A stretch of DNA of 64,000 nucleotides, from NCBI GenBank assembly GCA_044226395.1, contig JBGAHD010000001.1, forward strand, positions 992,001 to 1,056,000, given 5' to 3'. Shown here piece after piece: positions 8,850 through 17,039 of this stretch (within the stretch, counting starts at the first letter, position 1; every line of letters begins with the position of its first letter). This DNA comes from JBGAHD01 sp044226395 (GTDB lineage Bacteria; Pseudomonadota; Gammaproteobacteria; Xanthomonadales; Ahniellaceae). The position numbers were made by a program, and so were the translations under genes. The notes beneath the pieces were generated by a model. That model was not told the DNA's origin. It made no database searches and was given only the letters and a program-made list of their open reading frames with translations.

Positions 8850-9209
8850 CTATTGTTCCAGGTGCAGGCGGTGCAAGAAGCGATGCACGGCCGGCGCGAG
8901 CATGATGCCGGCGATGGTGATCAAGGCCAATCCGGAAAAAATCGCGTAGACGCCGGCGAAGATCTTGCCCGCCGTCGTGCGCAACGGATCGACCTCGCCC
9001 ATGCCGGACAAGATCATCGCCGCGTTGAGAAAGGAATCGACCCAGCTCAGGCCCTCGGTGAGGTGATAGCCGAGCATGCCGATCGACAGCGACACGATCA
9101 CCAGCGCCAGCGCGGTCAAGGCGCTGCGCGCCAAGCGCGTCAGGTACACGCGATGACTCGCCAGGGGCTTGGCGCGGTGTTCGTACGAGGGGGACGCGGC
9201 GGTCTTCAT
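8850..9209 (-). CDS. Small ion-channel-like membrane protein with non-canonical filter
   Basis: A 119-residue inner-membrane protein with two strong hydrophobic segments (ALTALALVIVSLSIGMLGYH and GVYAIFSGLALITIAGIMLA) flanking a pore-loop-like region. The layout and the post-pore motif LRTTAGKIFAGVYAIFSG resemble two-TM potassium-channel subunits. Where K+ channels have TVGYGD, this protein has LSGMGEVD, so potassium selectivity is doubtful. The basic C-terminus is short. The gene lies 19 bases upstream of radA on the same strand. Function is inferred from topology only. Confidence 0.7.
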   Translation of the reverse strand: MKTAASPSYEHRAKPLASHRVYLTRLARSALTALALVIVSLSIGMLGYHLTEGLSWVDSFLNAAMILSGMGEVDPLRTTAGKIFAGVYAIFSGLALITIAGIMLAPAVHRFLHRLHLEQ

Positions 9210-9285
9210 GCGGCCATGTTACCCGCCCGCGAGCACGAAGACAGCGGCGTAACGCCCGCGTCGATGTCGGCGAAAAGCGATCGCT

Positions 9286-10368
9286 TCAGTCGTCCGATTC
9301 GACGAATTGCACGCGTCGCGTCATGCCGCAGACCAGCTCGTAGGCGATCGTGCCCGCGGCCGCGGCGACGCGTTCGACCGGCAGTTGCGGCCCCCAGACC
9401 ACGACGTCATCGCCCACGCGCGCGTGGGGATGTTCACGCAGATCGAGCGTGATCAGGTCCATCGACACGCGACCCACGATGGGCGCGGAACGGCCATTGA
9501 CCAGCACGTTCGTGCCCAAGGCGATTTGCCGGGGATAGCCGTCGCCATAACCAATCGCGGCCACGCCGATCGGCATGTCCTCGGGGCAGACCCAAGTGTG
9601 ACCGTAACCAATCGACTCACCGCGCGCGACGCGATTGATCGCGATCAAGCGGGTCGACAAGGTCATGGCCGGACGCAAGCCAAAATCCGCGCCACTCTTG
9701 CCTGCGACCACCGACAACCCGTAAAGCAAGCCACCGGCGCGCACCCAATCGCATTGCGCGCCCGCGAAACCGAGGATGCCGGCGGAGTTGGCCAGCGAGC
9801 GTTCGCCACCGAGCGCCTTCGCCACCGCGTCGAAGCGTTCGATCTGCCGCGCGGTCACCGGATCATCGAAGACATCGGAATTGCTGAAGTGCGTCATCAC
9901 CGCGATGCGCGGATCGACGCTCTTGAGCACGCGCAGCGCGGCGTGAACGGAAGGCGCGTGATCGGGCGCGAAACCCAGGCGATGCATGCCCGTGTCGATC
10001 TTCAACCACACGCGCAGGGGCGCGCCTTCGGGCGCGGCCGCCAACAAATCGAGTTGCGAGACGTGATGGACCACGGACTCGAGATCCAGCGCGCGCATGC
10101 GCGCGATGTCCTCGGCCTCGTCGATGCCCGACAACACCACCACGCGATTGCGCAAGCCCACGGCGCGAATGCGCTCGCCATCGGCGATCGAGGCCACGCC
10201 GAAGGCATCGGCGTCGGCGAGTTGCCGCGCCACGCGTTCGAGACCATGACCGTAACCATCGGCCTTGACCACGGCCATGACCTTGGACCGCGGCGCCAGC
10301 GCGCGCACGCGGGCCAGATTGTGTCGCAACGCGCCCAGATGGATGGTCGCGCGGGTGGCGCGACTCAT
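9286..10368 (-). CDS. alr: Alanine racemase
   Basis: PLP-dependent racemase making D-alanine for peptidoglycan. The 360-residue protein has the N-terminal barrel lysine motif VMAVVKADGYGHG (PLP Lys35), WLKIDTGMHRLGF, the catalytic tyrosine region AIGYGDGYPR and the C-terminal VGRVSMDLITLDL. Length is normal. Its start overlaps the end of dnaB by ATGA, which indicates translational coupling, an arrangement common among gammaproteobacteria. No second alr/dadX is present here. Confidence 0.97.
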   Translation of the reverse strand: MSRATRATIHLGALRHNLARVRALAPRSKVMAVVKADGYGHGLERVARQLADADAFGVASIADGERIRAVGLRNRVVVLSGIDEAEDIARMRALDLESVVHHVSQLDLLAAAPEGAPLRVWLKIDTGMHRLGFAPDHAPSVHAALRVLKSVDPRIAVMTHFSNSDVFDDPVTARQIERFDAVAKALGGERSLANSAGILGFAGAQCDWVRAGGLLYGLSVVAGKSGADFGLRPAMTLSTRLIAINRVARGESIGYGHTWVCPEDMPIGVAAIGYGDGYPRQIALGTNVLVNGRSAPIVGRVSMDLITLDLREHPHARVGDDVVVWGPQLPVERVAAAAGTIAYELVCGMTRRVQFVESDD

Positions 10369-11756
10369 TCGAATCCTCCGGCGTAGGAATCGGAGGCGAA
10401 ATTCTCGAACCGAGTGTACTGACCGAGGAAGGCCAGCTTCACCGTGCCCGTGGGGCCATTACGGTGCTTGCCGATGATAACTTCGGCCAGGCCCTTGTCG
10501 GGCGAATCGGGGTTGTAATACTCATCGCGATAGATGAATACGATCAGGTCGGCGTCTTGCTCGATGGCGCCCGATTCGCGCAGGTCGGCCATGACCGGAC
10601 GCTTGTCGGTGCGTTGCTCGAGCGAGCGGTTGAGCTGGGACAGGGCAATCACGGGGACGGCGAGTTCCTTGGCGAGCGCCTTCAAGCTACGCGAAATTTC
10701 TGAAATTTCGGTGGCGCGATTCTCCTTGTTTCCGGGCACCTGCATCAGCTGCAGGTAGTCGATCACGATCAAGCCCAGATCGTGCTCGCGCTTGAGCCGA
10801 CGCGCGCGCGCGCGCAATTCGATCGGCGACAGCGCCGGCGTGTCGTCGATGAAGATCTTCATCTCCGACAGCAAGGTGATGGCCGAGGTCACGCGCGGCC
10901 ATTCCTCGTCGGCCAGATCGCCCGTGCGCAGATGCTGCTGGTTGATCCGGCCCATCGAGGAAATCAGACGGAACGCGAGCTGCGAGCTCGACATTTCCAT
11001 CGAGAACACCGCGACCGCCTTGCCGGTCTTGTACGCGGCATGCTCGCCCATGTTGAGCGCGAGCGAGGTCTTGCCCATGGCCGGACGCGCGGCCAGGATG
11101 ATCAGATCGCCCGGCTGCAAACCCGCCGTGCGATGGTCGAAATCGGTGAAGCCCGTGGGCAGGCCGGTGACCGAGCTGCGATTTTCGTAGCGCTCCTGCA
11201 ATTGCCGGAATGCTTCCTTGACGGCGCTTCGCATCGACACGAAACCCTGACGCCCGCGCGAACCGGCCTCGGCGATCTGGAACACGCGCTGTTCGGCCAC
11301 TTCGACCAGTTCGTGCGCGCCCCGCCCCTCGGGCTGAAAGGCATCGCCGATGATGGAATTGCCGGCATCGATCAGCTGCCGCAACACCGACTTGTCGCGC
11401 ACGATCTCGGCATAGGCGGCGATGTTGGCCGCGCTCGGCGTGGCATTGGCCAGCTCAATCACGTAGCGCGCGCCACCGACTTGCTCGGCCAGGCCCTGCG
11501 ATTCGAACCATTCGCCCAAGGTCACCGCGTCGCACGGCATGCCCTTGCCCGAGAGCTCGCCGATCGCGCGAAAGATCAACTGATGATCGCGACGATAGAA
11601 ATCTTCCTCGGTGAGCTTGTCGGCGACGCGATCCCAGGCCTCGGCGGCGAGCATCAGGCCACCGAGCACGGCCTGCTCGGCCTCCAGCGAATGCGGCGGC
11701 ACGCGCAGGGCCTCGATCTTGCGTTGCGTCGCCATTTGCTCAGTCTGTGCCATCAC
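10365..11756 (-). CDS. dnaB: Replicative DNA helicase DnaB
   Basis: Hexameric 5'-3' helicase of the replication fork. The 463-residue protein has the N-terminal primase-interacting domain (PPHSLEAEQAVLGGLML) and a RecA-fold C-terminal domain with Walker A ARPAMGKTSLAL, LIVIDYLQLM (Walker B), PVIALSQLNRSLE and ADLRESGAIEQDADLI. No intein or insertion is seen. It is followed by alr with a 4-base overlap. DnaA-box-like sequences lie 40-85 bases upstream of its start. Confidence 0.98.
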   Translation of the reverse strand: MMAQTEQMATQRKIEALRVPPHSLEAEQAVLGGLMLAAEAWDRVADKLTEEDFYRRDHQLIFRAIGELSGKGMPCDAVTLGEWFESQGLAEQVGGARYVIELANATPSAANIAAYAEIVRDKSVLRQLIDAGNSIIGDAFQPEGRGAHELVEVAEQRVFQIAEAGSRGRQGFVSMRSAVKEAFRQLQERYENRSSVTGLPTGFTDFDHRTAGLQPGDLIILAARPAMGKTSLALNMGEHAAYKTGKAVAVFSMEMSSSQLAFRLISSMGRINQQHLRTGDLADEEWPRVTSAITLLSEMKIFIDDTPALSPIELRARARRLKREHDLGLIVIDYLQLMQVPGNKENRATEISEISRSLKALAKELAVPVIALSQLNRSLEQRTDKRPVMADLRESGAIEQDADLIVFIYRDEYYNPDSPDKGLAEVIIGKHRNGPTGTVKLAFLGQYTRFENFASDSYAGGFE

Positions 11757-11796
11757 CCTGCCCTCGCGCGCGACCCGCGATCATACCCGCACGACC

Positions 11797-11839
11797 TTGT
11801 GGACAACTGTGTGCATACATCGGCGTTTTCGGGGGATAA
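11797..11839 (-). promoter_or_regulatory. DnaA-box-like sites upstream of dnaB
   Basis: TGTGGACAA at 11798-11806 is the complement of TTGTCCACA, which matches the DnaA box TTATCCACA at eight of nine positions and equals the common box of high-GC bacteria. A second, weaker site (TTATCCCCC on the minus strand, 11839-11831) matches seven of nine. Both lie in the presumed dnaB promoter region. Confidence 0.4.
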
Positions 11840-11932
11840 GTCTGTGCATCGATCCGCCGCGCGCCGCGACACACATAGGCGCGGACCATCTCAGGCGAAG
11901 AGACGAGCGAGCGAAGAAATTATTTCGGGGAG

Positions 11933-11990
11933 GCGCGCGGCGCGAGCGGCGCCGCGCGCAAAAAAAGAGGCCGCCGGGGTCACGGCGGCC
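11933..11990 (-). terminator. Rho-independent terminator of rpsF-rpsR-rplI, followed by a second GC hairpin
   Basis: On the minus strand an 8-bp perfect stem GGCCGCCG / CGGCGGCC with a six-base loop (11990-11969) is followed by TC and seven Ts (11966-11960), a textbook intrinsic terminator. Directly after the T run comes a second perfect 11-bp stem, GCGCGCGGCGC / GCGCCGCGCGC (11959-11933), which could serve as backup or act for dnaB-side transcripts. Confidence 0.88.
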
Positions 11991-12138
11991 TTAAATGTCC
12001 CTAGAAGCAGCACCCACCGGCGCACGAAGCCGGCGGAGTTACTTGACGACGACATCGCATCAACCAACCACGATGTCGCGCATGAGACGTCCCTGCCTCA
12101 CGCTGACGCCGCGCTCGTCGAGCGCGACGCCTGGTCAA

Positions 12139-12588
12139 TCAATTTTCGGGCGCGACGATGACCTTCACCATTGCTTGCACGTCGGCATGCAGGGCGACCT
12201 GGACATCGAACTCACCCGTGCGGCGCAGCGGACCCTCGCCCATCACCACTTCGGCCTTGTTCAGCGGATAACCCGCCCCGGTAAAGGCTTCAGCGATGTC
12301 GCGCGGTCCCACCGAACCGTACAACTTGCCCTCGGTCGAAGCGTTGGCGCGGATGGTCACCGCGACGCCTTCGAGCTTGGCCTTGCGCGATTCGGCGGCG
12401 CCCAGCGAGGCATGAGCCTTCGCTTCGTATTCGGCGCGACGCTTCTCGAACTCGGCCACGTTGGCCGCCGAGGCGGGAACCGCCTTGCCGGTCGGCACGA
12501 GGAAATTACGGCCATAACCCGGCTTGACGCGGACCTTGTCGCCCAGGCCGCCGAGGTTTTGCACTTTGGTCAGAAGAATCAGTTCCAT
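12139..12588 (-). CDS. rplI: 50S ribosomal protein L9
   Basis: Large-subunit protein L9, at the base of the L1 stalk. It has 149 residues with the N-terminal domain MELILLTKVQNLGGLGDKV (19 residues shown) and VKPGYGRNFLVPTGKA, a long central helix, and a C-terminal domain (KLYGSVGPRDIAEAF). Last gene of rpsF-rpsR-rplI, followed by a clear intrinsic terminator. Confidence 0.98.
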   Translation of the reverse strand: MELILLTKVQNLGGLGDKVRVKPGYGRNFLVPTGKAVPASAANVAEFEKRRAEYEAKAHASLGAAESRKAKLEGVAVTIRANASTEGKLYGSVGPRDIAEAFTGAGYPLNKAEVVMGEGPLRRTGEFDVQVALHADVQAMVKVIVAPEN

Positions 12589-12603
12589 GTTCTACGCTCC
12601 GGC

Positions 12604-12828
12604 TCAGTGCGCGTCGGTGTATGGCAGCAAGGCCAGGAAGCGCGCGCGCTTGATCGCCGTGGACAGCTGACGCTGATAGCGCGCCTTGGTCCCGGTGATG
12701 CGGCTCGGCACGATCTTGCCGGTCTCGGTGACGTACTGGCGCAGGGTGTTGAGATCCTTGTAATCGATCTCGGTCACGCCTTCGGCGGTGAAGCGGCAGA
12801 ACTTCTTGCGGCGGAAAAACTTCGACAT
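12604..12828 (-). CDS. rpsR: 30S ribosomal protein S18
   Basis: Small-subunit protein S18, which binds S6 on the platform. The 74-residue basic protein has FFRRKKFCRF near the N-terminus and SRITGTKARYQRQL and IKRARFLALLPY at the C-terminus. It lies between rpsF and rplI with short gaps of 18 and 15 bases. Confidence 0.98.
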   Translation of the reverse strand: MSKFFRRKKFCRFTAEGVTEIDYKDLNTLRQYVTETGKIVPSRITGTKARYQRQLSTAIKRARFLALLPYTDAH

Positions 12829-12846
12829 GTCAGATCCTCATCTCGC

Positions 12847-13263
12847 TCAGGCGGCCTGCGGCTCGTCCGTGGTATCGGTGGTGGTTTCGGCGTTGTCGCC
12901 AAAGCCACCCTCGTCGTCACGGCGGCGCTTCTCGGGCTTCTCGTCCTTCTGCTTCATGATCGGCGACACTTCGGTCACCGCGTTGTCGCGGGCCATGATC
13001 ATGTGACGCAGCACGGCGTCGTTGAAGCGGAAGCTCGTATTGAGCTCGGCCAGCACATTGGCCCCGCACTCCACGTTCATCAGAACGTAGTGAGCCTTGG
13101 CCAGGTTCTGAATCGGGAACGCCAACTGGCGACGGCCCCAATCTTCCAGGCGATGAATCTGTCCACCGTTGCCCTCGATGAGCGTCTTGTAGCGCTCGAT
13201 CATCGCGGGAACCTGTTCGCTCTGGTCTGGATGGACCAGAAACACAACTTCGTAATGACGCAT
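12847..13263 (-). CDS. rpsF: 30S ribosomal protein S6
   Basis: Small-subunit protein S6. The 138-residue protein starts MRHYEVVFLVHPDQSEQV and has WGRRQLAFPIQNLAKAHYVL and FRFNDAVLRHMI. Residues after about 105 form a charged acidic/basic tail (KQKDEKPEKRRRDDEGGFGD), longer than in E. coli before modification but usual in this group. First gene of rpsF-rpsR-rplI, with an AAGGAG site and a leader hairpin upstream. Confidence 0.97.
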   Translation of the reverse strand: MRHYEVVFLVHPDQSEQVPAMIERYKTLIEGNGGQIHRLEDWGRRQLAFPIQNLAKAHYVLMNVECGANVLAELNTSFRFNDAVLRHMIMARDNAVTEVSPIMKQKDEKPEKRRRDDEGGFGDNAETTTDTTDEPQAA

Positions 13264-13285
13264 GAAAACTCCTTACGGTCTGGGT

Positions 13286-13303
13286 GATGCGGTTGTCCGC
13301 ATC
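13286..13303 (-). promoter_or_regulatory. rpsF leader hairpin (possible S6:S18 autoregulatory element)
   Basis: A perfect 7-bp stem GATGCGG / CCGCATC with an ACAA loop on the minus strand ends 23 bases before the rpsF start and is followed by ACC. Many bacteria carry an S6:S18-binding hairpin in this leader. The position fits, but I could not match the full known motif. Confidence 0.35.
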
Positions 13304-13705
13304 GTCTGGCCTCCCGCACCCGCGGTGAGGCAAGGAAACCCGCGGAAAAACCACGCTCCGCGAGTGCGCGAATGGTAGGGGATTTGCCCATTTCGCTCAA
13401 CCAAGCGGAACCGGAAAAGCCCTGATTCCGCGCCTGTTTTTCCATTCGATTCAATTCGTTACACGATTTCCAAAAATCTTCGTCACTAGGCCGAATCTTG
13501 TGGAGAACGGATACAGAACACAAGATTTGCCGGTCCGCAAGTGCCTCAATTCTCGATGGATTATCGGTTGGTTCTCCAAAGGCTTCCGGATCGGGAATGA
13601 CCCGATCAGCACCCAAGGAGTACGAATCACGCACGACCGTCGGCGCCCGCGCACGACGGGAGACCGAACCAGAACGCGTGGAAATCGGGCGGCGCGGCCG
13701 CCCGC
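13304..13705. other. Intergenic region with two perfect inverted repeats, no gene supported
   Basis: About 400 bases upstream of rpsF and downstream of the Fe-S carrier gene, visibly less GC-rich than the genes. It contains AATCTTGTG / CACAAGATT (13494-13502 and 13519-13527, 16-base spacer) and GATCGGG / CCCGATC (13589-13595 and 13601-13607, 5-base loop). Short frames here lack a good start or codon pattern. It may hold a small RNA or the rpsF promoter. Confidence 0.5.
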
Positions 13706-14032
13706 TCAGTCGACGGTGAAGCTCTCGCCGCAGCCGCAAGCGCCGGAGGCGTTGGGATTGTTGAACACGAACTCGGCGTTGAGTCCCTTGCGCGCGTAGT
13801 CGACCTCGACGCCCTCGAGCAAGGGCAGGCTCGCCGCGTCGATCACCACGCGCACGCCGCGATCGAGGAACACGTGATCGCCCTCGCCCACCGCGCGCGC
13901 CAGATCGACTTGATACGACCAACCCGAACACCCCGTGCGCTTGACGCCCAGGCGCAAGCCGACCGCTTGCGGGTCCTGGGTGATGAAGGCCTGCGCGCGG
14001 CGCGCGGCGGCTTCGGTCAGGCTGATGCTCAT
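13706..14032 (-). CDS. A-type iron-sulfur carrier (IscA/SufA/ErpA family)
   Basis: A 108-residue A-type carrier that receives Fe-S clusters and delivers them to apoproteins. The three conserved cysteines are present: TGCSGWSYQVDLA and the C-terminal GACGCGESF pair. The start MSISLTEAAARRAQAF and length match IscA/SufA proteins. It is isolated from isc or suf operons, divergent from asnS, so whether it is IscA, SufA or ErpA cannot be decided by context; the TGCSG(W/M)xY form is closest to IscA/SufA. Confidence 0.92.
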   Translation of the reverse strand: MSISLTEAAARRAQAFITQDPQAVGLRLGVKRTGCSGWSYQVDLARAVGEGDHVFLDRGVRVVIDAASLPLLEGVEVDYARKGLNAEFVFNNPNASGACGCGESFTVD

Positions 14033-14195
14033 GATGGACGGCTCGGCGACGACGGCGATACGACGATGACGCGTGACGGACTCGCGAAGACGAGGACGTC
14101 ACGCGAGACCATTCTAGAACAGCCGAAGGATCGCGGTATCATTTCGCGCTTCGTCGGCCAGGCCGATATCGGATCGAATGGTGGGGTTTCAAGGC

Positions 14196-15596
<1,401 letters not shown>

Positions 15597-15598
15597 TC

Positions 15599-15886
15599 GT
15601 GGTCTCGATGTTCTTGCTGCTGCTGTTCGTGGGCCTGGCGACGTCGGGGCTGACGGGGTATGTGATCTTCGGGCCGCTGGCGTATCGCCATCAGCTCGAT
15701 CGCGACCCGCAACGCCAGCGCACGCCCGATTTCGTGCGCTTCACCGGCTGGTTGATGAGCGGCGCGTATCGCGCGCTGGGCGACAAGAATCTCAACGGCC
15801 TAGCCGCGCCCGCCTTCGTGCTGGCGTGGTCGACCGTGATCGGCCTGGTCGGTAGCGGCGTGGTGCTGTTGACGAGGTCGCTGTGA
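15599..15886 (+). CDS. Small two-TM membrane protein, unknown function
   Basis: A 95-residue protein starting at GTG 15599 (MVSMFLLLLFVGLATSGL), or 92 residues from ATG 15608. It has an N-terminal hydrophobic segment of about 25 residues, a charged middle (LDRDPQRQRTPDFVRF, DKNLNG) and a C-terminal hydrophobic segment ending VVLLTRSL. It begins two bases after the asnS stop and overlaps the next gene by GTGA, so it is in a coupled operon. I do not recognise the family. Confidence 0.65.
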   Translation: MVSMFLLLLFVGLATSGLTGYVIFGPLAYRHQLDRDPQRQRTPDFVRFTGWLMSGAYRALGDKNLNGLAAPAFVLAWSTVIGLVGSGVVLLTRSL

Positions 15887-16179
15887 GCGCGCCGCAGTGG
15901 TGGTTGACCGCGGCCGAGTACGGCGTGGTGCTGTGGGCGCGATTGACGCTCGACGAAGAAGGCCGCGCCGACGTGCTCGAAGCCAGCGGCATGATCCTGC
16001 GCTTCGATGACGAGGACGTGGCGCGTCATCACCTGCTCGGTTCCGAATATCGCGCGTTCGATGGCCTGGACGAGGACGACGCGCGCGTCATGGGCGCGAC
16101 GCTCGAGGAACTCGTGCCGCCAGAAGCCGACAGCGACGAGCAACTCGTGCCGCTGATGACCCAGCGCGTGGGCGGCTGA
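15883..16179 (+). CDS. Small acidic protein, unknown function
   Basis: A 98-residue soluble, acidic protein (MSAPQWWLTAAEYGVVLWAR start; LRFDDEDVARHHLL and DGLDEDDARVMGATLEEL in the middle). No signal peptide or membrane segment. It overlaps the preceding membrane protein gene by four bases and ends one base before the SDR gene, so the three are probably translated from one message. No family is recognised. Confidence 0.65.
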   Translation: MSAPQWWLTAAEYGVVLWARLTLDEEGRADVLEASGMILRFDDEDVARHHLLGSEYRAFDGLDEDDARVMGATLEELVPPEADSDEQLVPLMTQRVGG

Positions 16180-16180
16180 G

Positions 16181-16966
16181 ATGGACTTGAACTTGGTCGG
16201 CAAGCACGCCTTGGTATGCGGCGCTTCGCAAGGCATCGGCCGCGCGAGCGCGATCGCGCTGGCGGAACTCGGCGCCGACGTCACCGTGCTCGCGCGCGAT
16301 CGCGAGGCGCTCGATGTGCTCGCGCGCACCCTGCCCCGCCCGGCGCCCTCGCAATCGCACGCGTGGATCGATGCCGACATGAGCGAGCATCCGACCCTGC
16401 GCGCCAAGGTCGAGGCCTTGGTCAACGGCCGGCCGGTGAACATTCTGATCAACAACACCGGCGGCCCGCCGGGTGGCCCCGCGCACGCGGCCACGGCGGA
16501 GCAATTTCTCGCCGCGTTCCAGCAGCATCTGCTCGCGAATCAGGTTTTGCTGCAAGCCGTGCTGCCGGGCATGCGCGCCGCGCGCTATGGCCGCGTGATC
16601 AATGTGATCTCGACCTCGGTCAAGGAACCGATCAAGCAGCTCGGCGTGTCCAACACGATCCGCGCCGCGGTCGCGAGTTGGGCCAAGACGCTCGCGGGCG
16701 AACTGGGCGCCGATGGCATCACGGTCAACAATGTGCTGCCGGGCTACACGATGACGCGCCGGCTCGAGCAGATCATCGCCGATCGCGCCGCGACCACGGG
16801 CAGTCGCGACGCGGTGACGCGCGCCATGCTCGCGAGCGTGCCGCTGGGCCGATTCGCCGAGGCGCACGAGATCGCCAATGCCGTGGCCTTTCTCGCCTCG
16901 CCGGCGGCGGGCTACATCTCGGGCATCAACCTGCCGGTCGACGGCGGGCGCACGCAATCGCTGTAA
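16181..16966 (+). CDS. Atypical short-chain dehydrogenase/reductase lacking the YxxxK pair
   Basis: A 261-residue Rossmann protein of the SDR superfamily: nucleotide loop VCGASQGIGRA (13-22), NNTGGPP at about 91-97, VISTS at 142-146 and PVDGG near the C-terminus. By spacing from Ser144 the catalytic Tyr and Lys should be at 157 and 161; the sequence there is GVSNTIRAAV, giving Ser157 and Arg161. Classical dehydrogenase chemistry is therefore doubtful, although a family with this SN(T)xRAA pattern exists. It is the first catabolic-looking gene before the aminomuconate-semialdehyde dehydrogenase, 73 bases upstream, suggesting a role in the kynurenine pathway. Confidence 0.85.
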   Translation: MDLNLVGKHALVCGASQGIGRASAIALAELGADVTVLARDREALDVLARTLPRPAPSQSHAWIDADMSEHPTLRAKVEALVNGRPVNILINNTGGPPGGPAHAATAEQFLAAFQQHLLANQVLLQAVLPGMRAARYGRVINVISTSVKEPIKQLGVSNTIRAAVASWAKTLAGELGADGITVNNVLPGYTMTRRLEQIIADRAATTGSRDAVTRAMLASVPLGRFAEAHEIANAVAFLASPAAGYISGINLPVDGGRTQSL

Positions 16967-17039
16967 GCGCGGCGAATTCAAACGTGTGTTCCGCGCGTGG
17001 CGCGTTTCGCGCGACGCGCGCGCCCGCTAAGCTGCGCGC

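Larger units (their letters stand above)
11757..12138. other. 382-bp intergenic region between dnaB and rplI
   Basis: No gene is supported here. It holds the dnaB upstream region (DnaA-box-like sites), a GC hairpin at 11933-11959, the rplI terminator at 11960-11990, and an 8-bp inverted repeat (CGACATCG / CGATGTCG, 12050-12057 and 12071-12078) between the terminator and the rplI stop. Confidence 0.7.

Noticed and set aside
13451..13654. Small frame on the minus strand in the rpsF upstream gap
   Set aside because: Lacks a ribosome-binding site and a protein-like pattern; it contains the inverted repeats instead.
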